Positions 1 through 11,717 are shown, numbered from the stretch's first letter. The stretch is DNA of 64,000 nucleotides from Enterobacter dykesii (GCF_008364625.2 NZ_CP126604.1:3162001-3226000); one strand, 5' to 3'. Numbers and translations: made by a program. Notes: generated from the sequence alone by a model not told the origin.

Positions 1-1361
<1,361 letters not shown>

Positions 1362-2576
1362 ATGTCCCCTATCGAAAAATCCAGCAAGCTAGATAACGTC
1401 TGTTATGACATCCGCGGCCCGGTTCTGAAAGAGGCAAAACGCCTTGAAGAGGAAGGCAACAAGGTTCTGAAACTCAACATTGGTAACCCTGCGCCATTTG
1501 GTTTTGAAGCGCCGGATGAAATTCTGGTTGACGTGATCCGCAACCTTCCTACTGCGCAAGGCTATTGCGATTCCAAAGGCCTTTACTCCGCACGTAAAGC
1601 CATCATGCAGCATTATCAGGCACGCGGTATGCGCGATGTTACCGTTGAAGATATTTATATCGGCAACGGCGTCTCTGAACTGATCGTGCAGGCGATGCAG
1701 GCGCTGCTGAACAGCGGGGACGAAATGCTGGTTCCCGCGCCGGACTATCCGCTGTGGACGGCTGCCGTATCACTGTCGAGCGGGAAAGCCGTGCACTATC
1801 TGTGCGACGAGTCCTCCGACTGGTTCCCGGACCTCGATGATATTCGCGCAAAAATCACCCCCCGCACGCGCGGCATCGTGATCATTAACCCGAACAACCC
1901 AACGGGCGCAGTGTACTCAAAAGAGCTGCTGATGGAGATCGTCGAGCTCGCCCGCCAGCACAACCTGATCATCTTTGCCGACGAAATTTACGACAAGATC
2001 CTGTACGACGCGGCACAGCACCACTCCATCGCCGCGCTGGCCCCGGATCTGCTGACCGTCACCTTTAACGGCCTGTCTAAAACCTACCGCGTGGCCGGTT
2101 TCCGTCAGGGCTGGATGGTCTTAAACGGTCCGAAAAAGCACGCCAAAGGCTATATTGAAGGGCTGGAGATGCTGGCCTCCATGCGTTTATGTGCCAACGT
2201 TCCGGCGCAGCACGCGATCCAGACGGCTCTCGGCGGTTATCAGAGCATTAGCGAGTTCATCGTTCCCGGTGGTCGCCTGTACGAACAGCGCAACCGCGCG
2301 TGGGAACTGATCAACGATATTCCGGGCGTCTCCTGCGTGAAGCCGAATGGCGCGCTCTATATGTTCCCGAAAATTGACGCAAAGCGCTTTAATATTCATG
2401 ACGACCAGAAAATGGTGCTGGATTTCCTGCTGCAGGAAAAAGTGCTGCTGGTTCAGGGGACGGCGTTTAACTGGCCGTGGCCGGATCACGTGCGTATCGT
2501 GACGCTGCCGCGCGAAGATGACCTCGAAATGGCCATCAGCCGCTTCGGGCGCTTCCTCTCCGGGTACCATCAGTAA
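1362..2576 (+). CDS. alaA: AlaA, glutamate-pyruvate aminotransferase
   Basis: PLP-dependent class I/II aminotransferase that makes alanine from pyruvate with glutamate as donor; it is the main alanine-forming transaminase with AvtA and AlaC in E. coli. The 404 residues align end to end with the E. coli protein (405). The substrate-site motif NPNNPTGAVYS lies near residue 180, the PLP-ring aspartate is in FADEIYDK near 210, and the Schiff-base lysine is in GLSKTYR near 240. It stands alone, followed at once by a strong hairpin. E. coli alaA responds to alanine/leucine through Lrp; no Lrp site was identified here. Confidence 0.97.
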   Translation: MSPIEKSSKLDNVCYDIRGPVLKEAKRLEEEGNKVLKLNIGNPAPFGFEAPDEILVDVIRNLPTAQGYCDSKGLYSARKAIMQHYQARGMRDVTVEDIYIGNGVSELIVQAMQALLNSGDEMLVPAPDYPLWTAAVSLSSGKAVHYLCDESSDWFPDLDDIRAKITPRTRGIVIINPNNPTGAVYSKELLMEIVELARQHNLIIFADEIYDKILYDAAQHHSIAALAPDLLTVTFNGLSKTYRVAGFRQGWMVLNGPKKHAKGYIEGLEMLASMRLCANVPAQHAIQTALGGYQSISEFIVPGGRLYEQRNRAWELINDIPGVSCVKPNGALYMFPKIDAKRFNIHDDQKMVLDFLLQEKVLLVQGTAFNWPWPDHVRIVTLPREDDLEMAISRFGRFLSGYHQ

Positions 2577-2581
2577 TCTTA

Positions 2582-2609
2582 AAATCAGGCTACTTCGGTA
2601 GCCTGATTT
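2582..2609 (+). terminator. alaA terminator
   Basis: A perfect 12-base-pair stem with a TTCG tetraloop lies six bases after the alaA stop and ends in a short T run. The UUCG loop makes it very stable. It separates alaA from yfbR. Confidence 0.8.
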
Positions 2610-2670
2610 GCATCTTCCCTCCCCTCCCCGCACAATGAACGCCTGTCGCAGTGAAGACAAAAGGTAACCT

Positions 2671-3270
2671 ATGAGTCAGAGTCATTTCTTCGCCCACCTC
2701 TCCCGCCTAAAACTCATCAACCGCTGGCCGCTGATGCGCAACGTGCGCACGGAAAATGTGTCAGAGCACAGTCTGCAGGTTGCCATGGTCGCTCACGCGC
2801 TGGCCGCCATTAAAAACCGCAAATTCAACGGACAGGTCAACGCGGAACGCATTGCCCTGCTGGCGATGTACCACGATGCGTCGGAGGTGCTGACCGGCGA
2901 CCTGCCCACGCCGGTGAAATATTTCAACTCGCAAATTGCGCAGGAATATAAGGCTATCGAGAAGATTGCCCAGCAGAAGCTGATTGACATGGTGCCGGAT
3001 GAGTTGCGCGACATTTTTGAGCCGCTCATCGATGAGCATCAGTACACGGAAGATGAAAAGTCGCTGGTCAAGCAGGCCGACGCGCTCTGCGCCTACCTGA
3101 AGTGTCTGGAAGAGCTGTCCGCGGGGAATAACGAATTTTTACTGGCGAAAACGCGTCTGGAAAAAACGCTGGAATCCCGTCGCAGCGCAGAGATGGATTA
3201 CTTTATGCAGGTGTTTGTGCCGAGCTTCCATCTTTCGCTGGACGAGATTAGCCAGGATTCACCGTTGTAA
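2671..3270 (+). CDS. yfbR: YfbR, 5'-deoxynucleotidase
   Basis: HD-domain phosphohydrolase that removes phosphate from 5'-deoxyribonucleoside monophosphates and feeds deoxyuridine into thymidylate salvage. It has 199 residues, the same as E. coli. The metal-binding signature is visible: the histidine in ENVSEHSLQ near residue 33, the HD pair in [10 protein letters not shown] near 68-69, and the late aspartate in KQADALCAY near 137. The start follows a GGTAACC-type ribosome site. It is monocistronic, between the alaA terminator and a REP hairpin, and converges on yfbS. Confidence 0.96.
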   Translation: MSQSHFFAHLSRLKLINRWPLMRNVRTENVSEHSLQVAMVAHALAAIKNRKFNGQVNAERIALLAMYHDASEVLTGDLPTPVKYFNSQIAQEYKAIEKIAQQKLIDMVPDELRDIFEPLIDEHQYTEDEKSLVKQADALCAYLKCLEELSAGNNEFLLAKTRLEKTLESRRSAEMDYFMQVFVPSFHLSLDEISQDSPL

Positions 3271-3307
3271 TTTTTGCCGGGTAAGGCGAAGCCGCCACCC
3301 GGCAAAA
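3271..3307. repeat. REP-type palindrome between yfbR and yfbS
   Basis: An 11-base-pair inverted repeat (TTTTGCCGGGT and its complement) encloses a loop containing GGCGAAGCCGCC. This is the classical enterobacterial REP/PU unit. It sits between the 3' ends of two convergent genes with T-rich flanks, where it can act as a bidirectional terminator or mRNA 3'-end protector. Related units lie at 10699 and 39216. Confidence 0.8.
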
Positions 3308-3310
3308 TGC

Positions 3311-5143
3311 TCAGAACGGGAACAGGACCGGTATCAATATCACGCACACCACCATCACCAGCACGGTGAACGGCACGCCCAGCTTCACGAAATCACTGAA
3401 CCTATAATTCCCGGGCCCCAGCACCAGCGTGTTAACCGGTGAAGAGACCGGCGTCATAAATGCCGCGGAAGCAGCCATCGCCACCATCATCGCAAAGGGA
3501 TACGGCGACACGCCCATGGATTTGGCCATCGCCAGCGCAATCGGCGCCATCAGTACCGCCGTCGCGGTGTTGGAGATAAACAGACCGATGGTGGCGCACA
3601 TGATAAACAGACAGACCAACATCATGTACGGCCCATACCCGCCGCCAATGTCCATTAAGCCTTTAACGATCAGATCCACCCCGCCGGTTTTTTGCAGCGC
3701 CAGAGCGAAGGGCATCATCCCGACGATGAGAATAATGCTCGGCCAGTGAATGGCTTTATAAGCGCTTTCGGCGTCAATGCAGCGGAATTTCCCCATCAAC
3801 AGGCAGGCGATGATTGCCGCGACCGGATTGGGAATTTCATCGGTCAGCATCAGCGCCACCATCAGCACCAGACAAAAAATAGCATGGGGCGCCTGGCTGT
3901 GCGCCGGCGATGCGTCGCTCTCCTCGACAGGCATGTTAAGCACCACAAAATCGCGCCCTTTTTGCCCGAGCTGGCTAATCAGCTTCCAGTTACCGACAAC
4001 GAGGAAGATATCGCCCAGCAGGATCGGCTCATCCACCACCGCCCCTTCCATCGCCACGCCATCGCGCTTCAGCCCCACGACATTGAGGCCATAGCGGGTT
4101 CGGAATCCCATTTCCCGCACGGTTTTACCCAACAGTTCCGATTCCGGGATCAGCGATACTTCGGCCATACCGACATCCAGCGCCTGATCGGAGAAATACT
4201 CCCCGCGCAGCACCATCGGTTCCAGCAGCTGTTCGCTGCAAAACTCGCGCAGATCCACGTCCGCGGTGGACATATCAATCAGCAGGACGTCCCGCGCGCG
4301 GAATTCCGACACCCCGTTGACGTTGACGATCACCCGACGAAAACGACGCCAGCGCTCTACGCCGATCACGTTCGCGCCATAGCGCTCACGCAGCTTCAGG
4401 TCGTCAAGACGCTGTCCCACCATCGGCGAACCGGGACGAATAGCCAGACGGCGCGCGCGCCCGGTGAGACGGTACTCTTTAATCAGATCGCGGAAGGTGC
4501 GCCGTTTCCACCCTTCTTTATTTTTGTCCTGTTTTTCACCTTTCAGGGCAAACCGGGTCAGCAGCATGTAGACCACGCCCACCACCAGAATGACCAGCCC
4601 AAGCGGGGTGACGCTGAAAAAACTGAAGCCCTGGAATCCTTCCCGGATAAGCTCGCTGTTGACGACCAGGTTCGGCGGCGTTGCCACCAGCGTCATCATG
4701 CCGCTGATCAAACCGGCAAAACTCAGGGGCATCATCAGGCGCGACGGCGAGATCTGCATCCGCATGGAGACGCTCAGCACCACCGGGATAAAGATGGCGA
4801 CCACGCCCGTTGAGCTCATAAACGCTCCCAGCCCGGCAACGGTCACCATCAGGTAGATCAGCATTTTGGTTTCGCTGCTGCCCGCCACCTTCACCAGCCA
4901 CGATCCCATGATGGTTGCCACGCCGGTACGCACAAGCCCATCACCGATAATAAACAGGGCGGCAATCAGGATAACGTTAGGATCGCTAAACCCGGAAAAC
5001 GCTTCCGGTAGCGTGAGCGTTCCGCTCAGCACAAACGCGACGATGACAAACAAGGCGACGGCGTCCATGCGTACCTTGCCCGTTGCAAAAAGAAGGATGG
5101 CGATTAAAAGCAGGCTCAGGACCCAAATCAGTTCACCGTTCAC
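3311..5143 (-). CDS. yfbS: YfbS, SLC13-type transporter with RCK_C domains
   Basis: Inner-membrane protein of the divalent anion:Na+ symporter (SLC13/CitM-like) superfamily; the substrate is not established. It has 610 residues, as in E. coli. The N-terminal half contains about six membrane segments (residues 1-195) with the SDPNVI and TPPNLVV signatures. A central cytosolic part (about 205-400) carries two TrkA-C/RCK_C-like repeats, each ending in a GDI/RDVLL strand. The C-terminal half (about 420-610) repeats the transporter fold, with the motifs [12 protein letters not shown] and [11 protein letters not shown]. The two SNT/TPVSSP-type motifs fit Na+-coupled carriers. It is transcribed alone, convergent with yfbR. 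Confidence 0.92.
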   Translation of the reverse strand: MNGELIWVLSLLLIAILLFATGKVRMDAVALFVIVAFVLSGTLTLPEAFSGFSDPNVILIAALFIIGDGLVRTGVATIMGSWLVKVAGSSETKMLIYLMVTVAGLGAFMSSTGVVAIFIPVVLSVSMRMQISPSRLMMPLSFAGLISGMMTLVATPPNLVVNSELIREGFQGFSFFSVTPLGLVILVVGVVYMLLTRFALKGEKQDKNKEGWKRRTFRDLIKEYRLTGRARRLAIRPGSPMVGQRLDDLKLRERYGANVIGVERWRRFRRVIVNVNGVSEFRARDVLLIDMSTADVDLREFCSEQLLEPMVLRGEYFSDQALDVGMAEVSLIPESELLGKTVREMGFRTRYGLNVVGLKRDGVAMEGAVVDEPILLGDIFLVVGNWKLISQLGQKGRDFVVLNMPVEESDASPAHSQAPHAIFCLVLMVALMLTDEIPNPVAAIIACLLMGKFRCIDAESAYKAIHWPSIILIVGMMPFALALQKTGGVDLIVKGLMDIGGGYGPYMMLVCLFIMCATIGLFISNTATAVLMAPIALAMAKSMGVSPYPFAMMVAMAASAAFMTPVSSPVNTLVLGPGNYRFSDFVKLGVPFTVLVMVVCVILIPVLFPF

Positions 5144-5181
5144 AACATGTCCTTGTCAGTGGGAGATGAGGAATTGTGCCA

Positions 5182-5207
5182 TAAAAAAGCCCCAGCAATG
5201 TGGGGCT
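5182..5207 (-). terminator. hxpA terminator
   Basis: Reading leftward, a 7-base-pair stem (AGCCCCA) with a short loop is followed by six T residues. It lies between the hxpA stop and the yfbS start. Confidence 0.75.
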
Positions 5208-5218
5208 GTATCATGGGA

Positions 5219-5878
5219 TTACAGTTTTAGCGAGACGGTTACCACTCCGTCAGAGGCTTTCGAAACAGCCAGTGCCGTCAGTGAATTCAGCACAAAGTCT
5301 GCCTCCTCCAGGCGGGGAGATCCCGCCGGAACGTTAACGGCGATAACGTGACTTCCGGCGTTCAGCCCGGCCAGTACGCCAGCGGCCGCATCTTCCACCA
5401 CCACGCACTCTGCGGGCGCGAGGCCAAGCAGTTCAGCGCCCAGTAAAAACGCGTCGGGCTCCGGTTTACCGCGCTTTACGCGCTCCGCAGTAATAAACAC
5501 TTCCGGCTTCGGTAAACCTGCCGCCTTATGACGGGCGTGGGCGACGGGAATGGAGCCTGAGGTGACGATAGCCCACGGGATCTGCGCCTCGTTCAGATGC
5601 TCAAGCAGTTCGCGCGCGCCCGGTAAGGCTGTGATGCCGTCCGTATCCGTGGCTTCAATGTGTTCCAGGTATTTGAACTCCGCCTGAATTTCGTCCTCAG
5701 AGCGTCCGGCCAGGAAGTGCCGTAGCGAGGTAATGGCCTGTTTGCCATGGATAAAATTCAGCACGTCCTGATGGTCGATGCCATGTCGGTCAGCCCAATG
5801 GCACCATGAACGCTCCACAACCGGCAGCGAATCCACCAGCGTACCGTCCAGATCAAACAGAAAACCTTTACACTGCAC
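5219..5878 (-). CDS. hxpA: HxpA (YfbT), HAD-like sugar phosphatase
   Basis: Haloacid dehalogenase-superfamily phosphatase that hydrolyses sugar phosphates in E. coli (hexitol phosphatase A). Motif I, FDLDGTLVDS, lies at about residues 7-16, motif II at VTSGS near 110, and the lysine and aspartates of motifs III/IV at KRGKPEPDAF and VEDAAAGV, so the catalytic set is intact. The start is taken as GTG at 5876-5878: GGAGG ends five bases before it, and the protein then begins MQCKGFLFD, matching E. coli MRCKGFLFD. An earlier GTG at 5882-5884 overlaps the ribosome site. The gene follows yfbU closely and is probably cotranscribed with it. Confidence 0.94.
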   Translation of the reverse strand: MQCKGFLFDLDGTLVDSLPVVERSWCHWADRHGIDHQDVLNFIHGKQAITSLRHFLAGRSEDEIQAEFKYLEHIEATDTDGITALPGARELLEHLNEAQIPWAIVTSGSIPVAHARHKAAGLPKPEVFITAERVKRGKPEPDAFLLGAELLGLAPAECVVVEDAAAGVLAGLNAGSHVIAVNVPAGSPRLEEADFVLNSLTALAVSKASDGVVTVSLKL

Positions 5879-5889
5879 ACGCACCTCCG

Positions 5890-6384
5890 TCAGGCATTAA
5901 TGATTTGTTGAATTTCGTTGCTGCTTAAATGGTACTGGCGCGGGCAGGCGTGCCACGCGCTTAGCATACGCTGATATTTCTCCCACATAGGAGTCTGCGC
6001 GTTGAAGCCGTGGGTGCCCGCGTCAAAGTGGGTATAGCGCCCTTCTGTATTCACCATAAAGCGAACATAGCTCAGATAACGCGCTTCCGTTGCGGCATCA
6101 AAGCCTAAGAAGGTCACGCGGCGCTCGTCAATGGACTGCCGATCTTTGAGATTCGTCCAGGACACGTGCAGGGCGTGATACATCTCCATAATGTCGATCA
6201 CGATGCGACAGGTTTCTTCTTTCAACTCGCCAAACTCGCGGTCCAGTTCGCGCATTTGCAAACCAAAACCGCGTTCGACGATGGTTTGCAGGCGGCTGTA
6301 GCGCGCAGCGTTATCGGGATCAAGCATAGTCATCATCTTGTACTGGTTAGACAAAATCAGACGTTGAGCATGGGTCATTTCCAT
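5890..6384 (-). CDS. yfbU: YfbU family protein
   Basis: Conserved enterobacterial protein of unknown biochemical function (YfbU family), linked in E. coli to stress-induced death phenotypes. It has 164 residues from the start chosen here, starting [13 protein letters not shown] as in E. coli. AGGAGT stands seven bases before this ATG; a start seven codons upstream would lack that spacing. The protein is soluble and helix-rich, with a conserved YHALHVSW and FDAGTHGFN. It lies 11 bases upstream of hxpA in the same direction, and a terminator separates it from yfbV. Confidence 0.93.
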   Translation of the reverse strand: MEMTHAQRLILSNQYKMMTMLDPDNAARYSRLQTIVERGFGLQMRELDREFGELKEETCRIVIDIMEMYHALHVSWTNLKDRQSIDERRVTFLGFDAATEARYLSYVRFMVNTEGRYTHFDAGTHGFNAQTPMWEKYQRMLSAWHACPRQYHLSSNEIQQIINA

Positions 6385-6412
6385 CTTTCGACTCCTGTAG
6401 CGCATTGCACTT

Positions 6413-6447
6413 AAAAAAAAGACACGGTAACTGATTGTTACTGTGCC
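6413..6447 (-). terminator. yfbV terminator
   Basis: In the leftward direction, CACAGTAAC and GTTACCGTG form a 9-base-pair stem with one wobble, closed by a five-base loop and followed by about eight T residues. It ends yfbV just before the yfbU ribosome site. Confidence 0.8.
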
Positions 6448-6475
6448 TTCTTTTCGTCGTCGTTTCGATGATCAA

Positions 6476-6931
6476 TCACAAGTCATCGAGGAATGTTTTA
6501 TCCAGTTGCTTAAAAGCACGCTTTAACGTGTCCGCCAGCGCCTGGTAATCCGGCTTGCCTTCAACCGGGGCGAGCGCCTGCCCGGCCTCCTCCAGTTTTC
6601 CGCGCACTTCATAAAACCAGTGTAAAATAGAAGGGGGAAGTGGGGTGATGGAGCGTTTACCTAACCACCACAGGCCCTGCATCGGCAGGCTTAAGGCGAA
6701 GAGCGCCGTCGCGACGGCAGGGCCAAGCTGGCCGCCCAACGCAATCTGCCAGCACAGCGTAAAGACAGCGACAGGCGGCATAAAGCGAATCGCATAGCGC
6801 GTGGCGCGGATAGTGCGATTCTCAATGAACATCGGCGCAAGGCGCTTTTCCATCGGCCACGTCTTTGCGTAATGCTGTCCCCGACGAAACAGACTAAAAA
6901 AATTTACGGACGGGTTCTCTGGTGTCGACAT
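6476..6931 (-). CDS. yfbV: YfbV, UPF0208 inner-membrane protein
   Basis: Small inner-membrane protein of the UPF0208 family, reported in E. coli to influence the structure of the Ter macrodomain. The 151 residues equal the E. coli length, with near identity over [11 protein letters not shown] and the C-terminal [12 protein letters not shown]. Two hydrophobic segments, around residues 45-65 and 70-88, form a hairpin separated by GGQLGPAV; the N- and C-terminal tails are polar. It is divergent from ackA and closed by its own terminator. Confidence 0.93.
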   Translation of the reverse strand: MSTPENPSVNFFSLFRRGQHYAKTWPMEKRLAPMFIENRTIRATRYAIRFMPPVAVFTLCWQIALGGQLGPAVATALFALSLPMQGLWWLGKRSITPLPPSILHWFYEVRGKLEEAGQALAPVEGKPDYQALADTLKRAFKQLDKTFLDDL

Positions 6932-7268
6932 GGCTGTACCTCAACTTCACATATAAAAATTAAAATTTTCGTGCAAAACCACAACAAGCTATGACAACGT
7001 TCAAAATATTTTGTCATCTCTACCCCGTATCGGGTATCCTGTGCCAGCCTGATAGGGCCATAGACGAGAATCATTAACTCGTCAAATTATTGCACATTAT
7101 GCCATTGGCTGAAAATTGTGCAAAATGGCATAAAATCATAGTTATTTCTTCCATCATGCCACAATGTTTGTTTGGCATGATGTTAATCATAAATGTCCGA
7201 GTCCTCATGCGTTACGCTGTTAGACTCACTGACGTTTTTTTAGCCACGTATCAATAATAGGTACTTCC
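6932..7268. promoter_or_regulatory. ackA/yfbV divergent control region with three inverted repeats
   Basis: This 337-base gap contains three spaced inverted repeats: ATGACAA/TTGTCAT (6991-7017), TTATGCCATT/AATGGCATAA (7097-7133) and CATCATGCC/GGCATGATG (7152-7182). The last two share a TGCC/GGCA core. A possible ackA promoter (TTGGCT at 7105, CATAAA at 7129, 18-base spacing) overlaps the second repeat. I cannot assign a regulator from sequence; ArcA, FNR and CreB are known regulators of ackA-pta in E. coli. Confidence 0.5.
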
Positions 7269-8471
7269 ATGTCGAGTAAGTTAGTACTGGTTCTGAACTG
7301 CGGTAGCTCCTCACTGAAATTCGCCATCATCGATGCGCTCAACGGTGACGAATACCTCTCTGGTTTGGCCGAATGTTTCCATCTGCCTGAAGCACGTATC
7401 AAGTGGAAGATGGACGGCAGCAAACAAGAAGCGGCTTTAGGTGCAGGCGCCGCTCACAGTGAAGCGCTGAACTTTATCGTTAACACTATTCTGGCACAAA
7501 AACCAGAACTGTCTGCTCAGCTGACTGCGATTGGTCACCGTATCGTCCACGGCGGCGAAAAATACACCAGCTCCGTCGTGATCGACGAATCTGTGATCCA
7601 GGGCATCAAGGACTCTGCGTCCTTCGCACCGCTGCACAACCCGGCTCACCTGATCGGTATCGCTGAAGCGCTGAAATCCTTCCCGAATCTGAAAGACAAA
7701 AACGTGGCCGTATTCGACACCGCGTTCCATCAGACCATGCCGGAAGAGTCTTACCTCTATGCCCTGCCATACAGCCTGTACAAAGAACACGGCGTACGTC
7801 GCTACGGCGCACACGGCACCAGCCACTTCTATGTGACTCAGGAAGCCGCTAAAGTCCTGAACAAGCCTGTTGAAGAACTGAACATCATCACCTGCCACCT
7901 GGGCAACGGTGGTTCTGTTTCTGCTATCCGCAACGGTAAATGTGTAGATACTTCCATGGGTCTGACCCCGCTGGAAGGTCTGGTGATGGGTACCCGTTCC
8001 GGTGACATCGACCCGGCGATCATCTTCCACCTGCACGACACCCTGGGCATGAGCGTTGACCAGATCAACAAAATGCTGACCAAAGAGTCTGGCCTGCTGG
8101 GTCTGACCGAAGTCACCAGCGACTGCCGTTACGTTGAAGACAACTACGCAGAGAAAGAAGACGCTAAACGTGCGATGGACGTTTACTGCCACCGTCTGGC
8201 GAAGTACATCGGCTCTTACACTGCGCTGATGGAAGGCCGTCTGGACGCGGTTATCTTCACCGGTGGTATCGGTGAGAACGCGGCAATGGTTCGTGAACTG
8301 TCCCTGGGCAAACTGGGCGTTCTGGGCTTCGACGTTGATCACGAGCGTAACCTGGCTGCCCGCTTCGGCAAGTCTGGCTTCATCAACAAAGAAGGCACCC
8401 GCCCTGCTCTCGTTATCCCAACTAACGAAGAACTGGTCATTGCGCAAGACGCGCACCGCCTGACTGCCTGA
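7269..8471 (+). CDS. ackA: AckA, acetate kinase
   Basis: Interconverts acetyl phosphate + ADP and acetate + ATP, the last step of overflow acetate formation. It has 400 residues, as in E. coli, and belongs to the ASKHA fold. The first phosphate loop [10 protein letters not shown] is at residues 9-18; the second ATP-binding motif [11 protein letters not shown] lies near 208, the catalytic arginine and aspartate are in [11 protein letters not shown] near 240, and the adenosine motif is [11 protein letters not shown] near 331. It is cotranscribed with pta across a 76-base gap holding a hairpin. Optimal codon use marks it as highly expressed. Confidence 0.98.
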   Translation: MSSKLVLVLNCGSSSLKFAIIDALNGDEYLSGLAECFHLPEARIKWKMDGSKQEAALGAGAAHSEALNFIVNTILAQKPELSAQLTAIGHRIVHGGEKYTSSVVIDESVIQGIKDSASFAPLHNPAHLIGIAEALKSFPNLKDKNVAVFDTAFHQTMPEESYLYALPYSLYKEHGVRRYGAHGTSHFYVTQEAAKVLNKPVEELNIITCHLGNGGSVSAIRNGKCVDTSMGLTPLEGLVMGTRSGDIDPAIIFHLHDTLGMSVDQINKMLTKESGLLGLTEVTSDCRYVEDNYAEKEDAKRAMDVYCHRLAKYIGSYTALMEGRLDAVIFTGGIGENAAMVRELSLGKLGVLGFDVDHERNLAARFGKSGFINKEGTRPALVIPTNEELVIAQDAHRLTA

Positions 8472-8476
8472 TTCCA

Positions 8477-8505
8477 CACCGCCAGCAATGCTGGCGGTGC
8501 TGTTT
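8477..8505 (+). terminator. ackA-pta intercistronic hairpin
   Basis: A 10-base-pair stem (CACCGCCAGC) with a three-base loop is followed by a TGTTTTG tract. The weak T run suggests partial termination or 3'-end stabilisation of ackA mRNA rather than a full stop, since pta has no obvious promoter of its own. Confidence 0.65.
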
Positions 8506-8547
8506 TGTAACCCGCCCAATTGCGGCGGTAACGAAAGAGGATAAACC

Positions 8548-10689
8548 GTGTCCCGTACTATTATGCTGATCCCTACCGGAACCAGCGTCGGCCTGACCAG
8601 CGTCAGCCTTGGCGTTATCCGTGCTATGGAACGCAAAGGCGTTCGTCTGAGCGTCTTTAAGCCAATCGCCCAGCCACGTGCCGGTGGCGATGCGCCAGAC
8701 CAGACCACCACCATCGTTCGCAAGAACTCCAATCTGCCGGCGGCTGAACCGCTGAAGATGAGCCACGTTGAGTCTCTGCTGTCCAGCAACCAGAAAGACG
8801 TGCTGATGGAAGAGATCATCGCCAACTACCATGCTAACGCGCAAGACGCGGAAGTGGTGCTGGTTGAAGGTCTGGTCCCGACGCGCAAACACCAGTTTGC
8901 CCAGTCTCTGAACTTTGAAATCGCGAAAACCCTGAACGCAGAGATCGTTTTCGTGATGTCTCAGGGCACCGACACCCCAGAGCAGCTGAACGAGCGTATC
9001 GAACTGACGCGCAGCAGCTTCGGCGGCGCGAAAAACACCAACATCACCGGCGTGATCGTGAACAAGCTGAACGCACCGGTGGATGAGCAGGGCCGTACTC
9101 GCCCTGACCTGTCCGAGATCTTCGACGACTCTTCCAAAGCGAAAGTTATCAAAGTTGACCCGGCTAAGCTGCAGGGATCCAGCCCACTTCCGGTTCTGGG
9201 CGCGGTGCCATGGAGCTTCGATCTGATTGCCACCCGTGCAATCGATATGGCGCGTCACCTGAACGCTACCATCGTTAACGAAGGCGACATCAACACCCGC
9301 CGCGTGAAGTCCGTGACCTTCTGTGCGCGCAGCATTCCGCACATGCTGGAACACTTCCGTGCAGGTTCCCTGCTGGTGACCTCCGCAGATCGTCCTGACG
9401 TGCTGGTTGCAGCCTGCCTGGCCGCGATGAACGGCGTGGAAATCGGTGCGATCCTGCTGACCGGTGCCTACGAGATGGACCCACGCGTTAGCAAGCTGTG
9501 CGAGCGCGCGTTCGCGACCGGCCTGCCGGTCTTCATGGTGAACACTAACACCTGGCAGACCTCCCTGAGCCTGCAGAGCTTCAACCTGGAAGTGCCGGTT
9601 GATGACCACGAGCGTATCGAGAAAGTTCAGGAATACGTAGCGGGCTATATCAACGCAGACTGGATCGAATCCCTGACTGCGACCTCCGAGCGCAGCCGCC
9701 GTCTGTCTCCTCCAGCATTCCGTTACCAGCTGACCGAGCTGGCGCGTAAAGCGGGCAAACGCGTTGTTCTGCCTGAAGGCGACGAACCACGCACCGTTAA
9801 AGCAGCTGCTATCTGTGCAGAGCGCGGCATCGCGACCTGCGTGCTGCTGGGTAACCCGGATGAGATCACCCGCGTTGCGGCCTCTCAGGGCGTTGAGCTG
9901 GGCGCTGGCATCGAAATCGTTGACCCGGAAGTGGTTCGCGAAAGCTACGTTGCCCGTCTGGTCGAGCTGCGTAAGAGCAAGGGCATGACCGAAGCCGTGG
10001 CGCGCGAACAGCTGGAAGACAACGTGGTGCTGGGCACGCTGATGCTTGAGCAGGACGAAGTTGACGGTCTGGTTTCCGGTGCGGTTCACACCACGGCGAA
10101 CACCATCCGTCCACCGCTGCAGCTGATCAAAACCGCGCCAGGCAGCTCTCTGGTTTCTTCCGTGTTCTTCATGCTGCTGCCTGAACAGGTTTACGTTTAC
10201 GGCGACTGCGCGATCAACCCGGATCCAACCGCAGAACAGCTGGCTGAAATCGCTATCCAGTCCGCGGACTCCGCGATTGCCTTCGGTATCGAACCGCGCG
10301 TAGCGATGCTCTCCTACTCCACCGGTACCTCTGGTGCAGGTAGTGACGTAGAGAAAGTGCGTGAAGCGACCCGTCTGGCGCAGGAAAAACGTCCTGACCT
10401 GATGATCGACGGCCCGCTGCAGTACGACGCCGCCGTGATGGCCGACGTTGCGAAATCCAAAGCGCCGAACTCGCCGGTTGCAGGTCGCGCTACCGTGTTC
10501 ATCTTCCCGGATCTGAACACCGGTAACACCACCTATAAAGCGGTGCAGCGTTCAGCAGACCTGATCTCCATCGGGCCAATGCTGCAGGGCATGCGCAAAC
10601 CTGTGAACGACCTGTCTCGTGGCGCGCTGGTTGACGATATCGTCTACACCATCGCGCTGACCGCGATCCAGTCTTCACAGCAGCAGTAA
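8548..10689 (+). CDS. pta: Pta, phosphate acetyltransferase
   Basis: Converts acetyl-CoA and phosphate to acetyl phosphate and CoA; with AckA it sets the acetyl-phosphate pool. The 713 residues match the long three-domain enterobacterial form: an N-terminal DRTGG/BioD-like P-loop domain (about 1-220, opening [14 protein letters not shown]), a DRTGG domain (about 220-340) and the C-terminal PTA_PTB catalytic domain (about 390-710), with [14 protein letters not shown] and the CoA-site stretch [13 protein letters not shown]. The GTG start at 8548 is preceded by AGAGGA. It ends at two successive hairpins. Confidence 0.98.
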   Translation: MSRTIMLIPTGTSVGLTSVSLGVIRAMERKGVRLSVFKPIAQPRAGGDAPDQTTTIVRKNSNLPAAEPLKMSHVESLLSSNQKDVLMEEIIANYHANAQDAEVVLVEGLVPTRKHQFAQSLNFEIAKTLNAEIVFVMSQGTDTPEQLNERIELTRSSFGGAKNTNITGVIVNKLNAPVDEQGRTRPDLSEIFDDSSKAKVIKVDPAKLQGSSPLPVLGAVPWSFDLIATRAIDMARHLNATIVNEGDINTRRVKSVTFCARSIPHMLEHFRAGSLLVTSADRPDVLVAACLAAMNGVEIGAILLTGAYEMDPRVSKLCERAFATGLPVFMVNTNTWQTSLSLQSFNLEVPVDDHERIEKVQEYVAGYINADWIESLTATSERSRRLSPPAFRYQLTELARKAGKRVVLPEGDEPRTVKAAAICAERGIATCVLLGNPDEITRVAASQGVELGAGIEIVDPEVVRESYVARLVELRKSKGMTEAVAREQLEDNVVLGTLMLEQDEVDGLVSGAVHTTANTIRPPLQLIKTAPGSSLVSSVFFMLLPEQVYVYGDCAINPDPTAEQLAEIAIQSADSAIAFGIEPRVAMLSYSTGTSGAGSDVEKVREATRLAQEKRPDLMIDGPLQYDAAVMADVAKSKAPNSPVAGRATVFIFPDLNTGNTTYKAVQRSADLISIGPMLQGMRKPVNDLSRGALVDDIVYTIALTAIQSSQQQ

Positions 10690-10698
10690 TGTTAAAAA

Positions 10699-10725
10699 GC
10701 CCGGTGGCGCTAGCGCTTACCGGGC
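10699..10725. repeat. REP-like palindrome after pta
   Basis: GCCCGGT and ACCGGGC enclose GGCGCTAGCGCTT, itself partly palindromic. It belongs to the same family as the unit at 39216-39241 and resembles the classical REP at 3271. It lies between the pta stop and the terminator. Confidence 0.7.
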
Positions 10726-10728
10726 AAC

Positions 10729-10762
10729 AAAAAGGCGACCACTTAATTGGTCGCCTTTTTTA
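10729..10762. terminator. Bidirectional terminator, pta / transketolase operon
   Basis: A 12-base-pair perfect stem (AAAAAGGCGACC) with an eight-base loop has A runs on one side and T runs on the other. It serves both the rightward pta transcript and the leftward transketolase transcript, whose last gene ends one base away. Confidence 0.9.
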
Positions 10763-10763
10763 T

Positions 10764-11717
10764 TTACAGCAGCTCTCTCGCCGCCGACACAATGTCATGC
10801 GCCGTCAGGCCATACTCCTTCTGCAGGAAATCCTGCGTCCCCACCTGGCCGTAACGCTCCTTGACGCCCACCCGCCGCATCGGCACCGGGCAGGTTTCCA
10901 CCAGCACCTCCGCCACTGCCGATCCCAGGCCGTTGTGAATGCTGTGGTTTTCACAGGTGACGATGCGACCGGTTTTCTCGGCGTAGTTTTTCACCAGCAT
11001 CCTGTCGATAGGCTTCAGGGTAAACATGTCGATGACCGCCGCGCTTACCCCCTCCTGCTCAAGCTGGCGCGCCGCCTCCAGCGCTTCCGCCACCATGATG
11101 CCGTTGGCAATCAGTGTGATATCGGTTCCTTCGCGCAGCACGTTACCTTTACCAATGGTGAAGGTTGAGCCCGGCGCATACACGCTCGGCGCCTGCTTAC
11201 GGATGGTGCGTACCCAGTAGAAGCCTTCGAGGTCGATAAGCTGGCGCAGCACGTCCTCAAACATCACCGCGTCGGTCACTTCCAGCACCACCGAATGCGC
11301 CAGCCCGCGTACGATGCCCATATCCTCAAACGACATATGCGTTCCGCCGTTATGGCAGGCCGTCACGCCCGCATCCGAGGCAATAACCTTCACGTTGTTA
11401 CGCTGATAGTCCAGGGACATAAACAGCTGATCAAAGCAGCGACGGCTGGCAAACGCGGTGAAGGTGTGAACGAACGGCTTGCGTCCGGTAAGCGACAGCC
11501 CGGCTGCCGTGCCGATGACGTTGGCTTCCATAATGCCGCAGTTAATCACGTGCTGCGGATAATCGCGCGCCACGCCGTCCATCGCCATCGAGCTCATCAG
11601 ATCCGCTTCCAGGGCGATAATCTCGCTTCCCGCCTCAATCTGCTTTGCCACAAAGCCCGCGTAGACCTTACGCATCTCAACGGCGTCTTTCTCTCCTGCC
11701 GGTGCAACCTTAATCAT
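10764..11717 (-). CDS. Transketolase, C-terminal subunit
   Basis: Second half of a split transketolase (pyrimidine-binding and C-terminal domains), 317 residues. It should pair with the upstream N-terminal subunit to transfer two-carbon units between sugar phosphates with thiamine diphosphate. The catalytic glutamate that activates the cofactor is in NCGIMEANVIG near residue 60, and TFTAFASRR follows; the transketolase C-domain covers about 185-310. The start is ATG at 11715-11717, which overlaps the end of the upstream gene by eight bases and has GGAGG at good spacing; an upstream in-frame start is unnecessary. Close relatives sit at the same place in Salmonella. The true substrate is unknown. 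Confidence 0.88.
   Translation of the reverse strand: MIKVAPAGEKDAVEMRKVYAGFVAKQIEAGSEIIALEADLMSSMAMDGVARDYPQHVINCGIMEANVIGTAAGLSLTGRKPFVHTFTAFASRRCFDQLFMSLDYQRNNVKVIASDAGVTACHNGGTHMSFEDMGIVRGLAHSVVLEVTDAVMFEDVLRQLIDLEGFYWVRTIRKQAPSVYAPGSTFTIGKGNVLREGTDITLIANGIMVAEALEAARQLEQEGVSAAVIDMFTLKPIDRMLVKNYAEKTGRIVTCENHSIHNGLGSAVAEVLVETCPVPMRRVGVKERYGQVGTQDFLQKEYGLTAHDIVSAARELL

Noticed and set aside
3692..4813. 373-codon plus-strand open frame opposite yfbS
   Set aside because: It lies wholly antisense to a clear transporter gene, and its histidine/glutamine-rich product is typical of a shadow frame.
7437..10089. Long open frames (462 and 550 codons) on the minus strand opposite ackA and pta
   Set aside because: They mirror strongly biased codons of two highly expressed genes, have no recognisable domains and no supported start.
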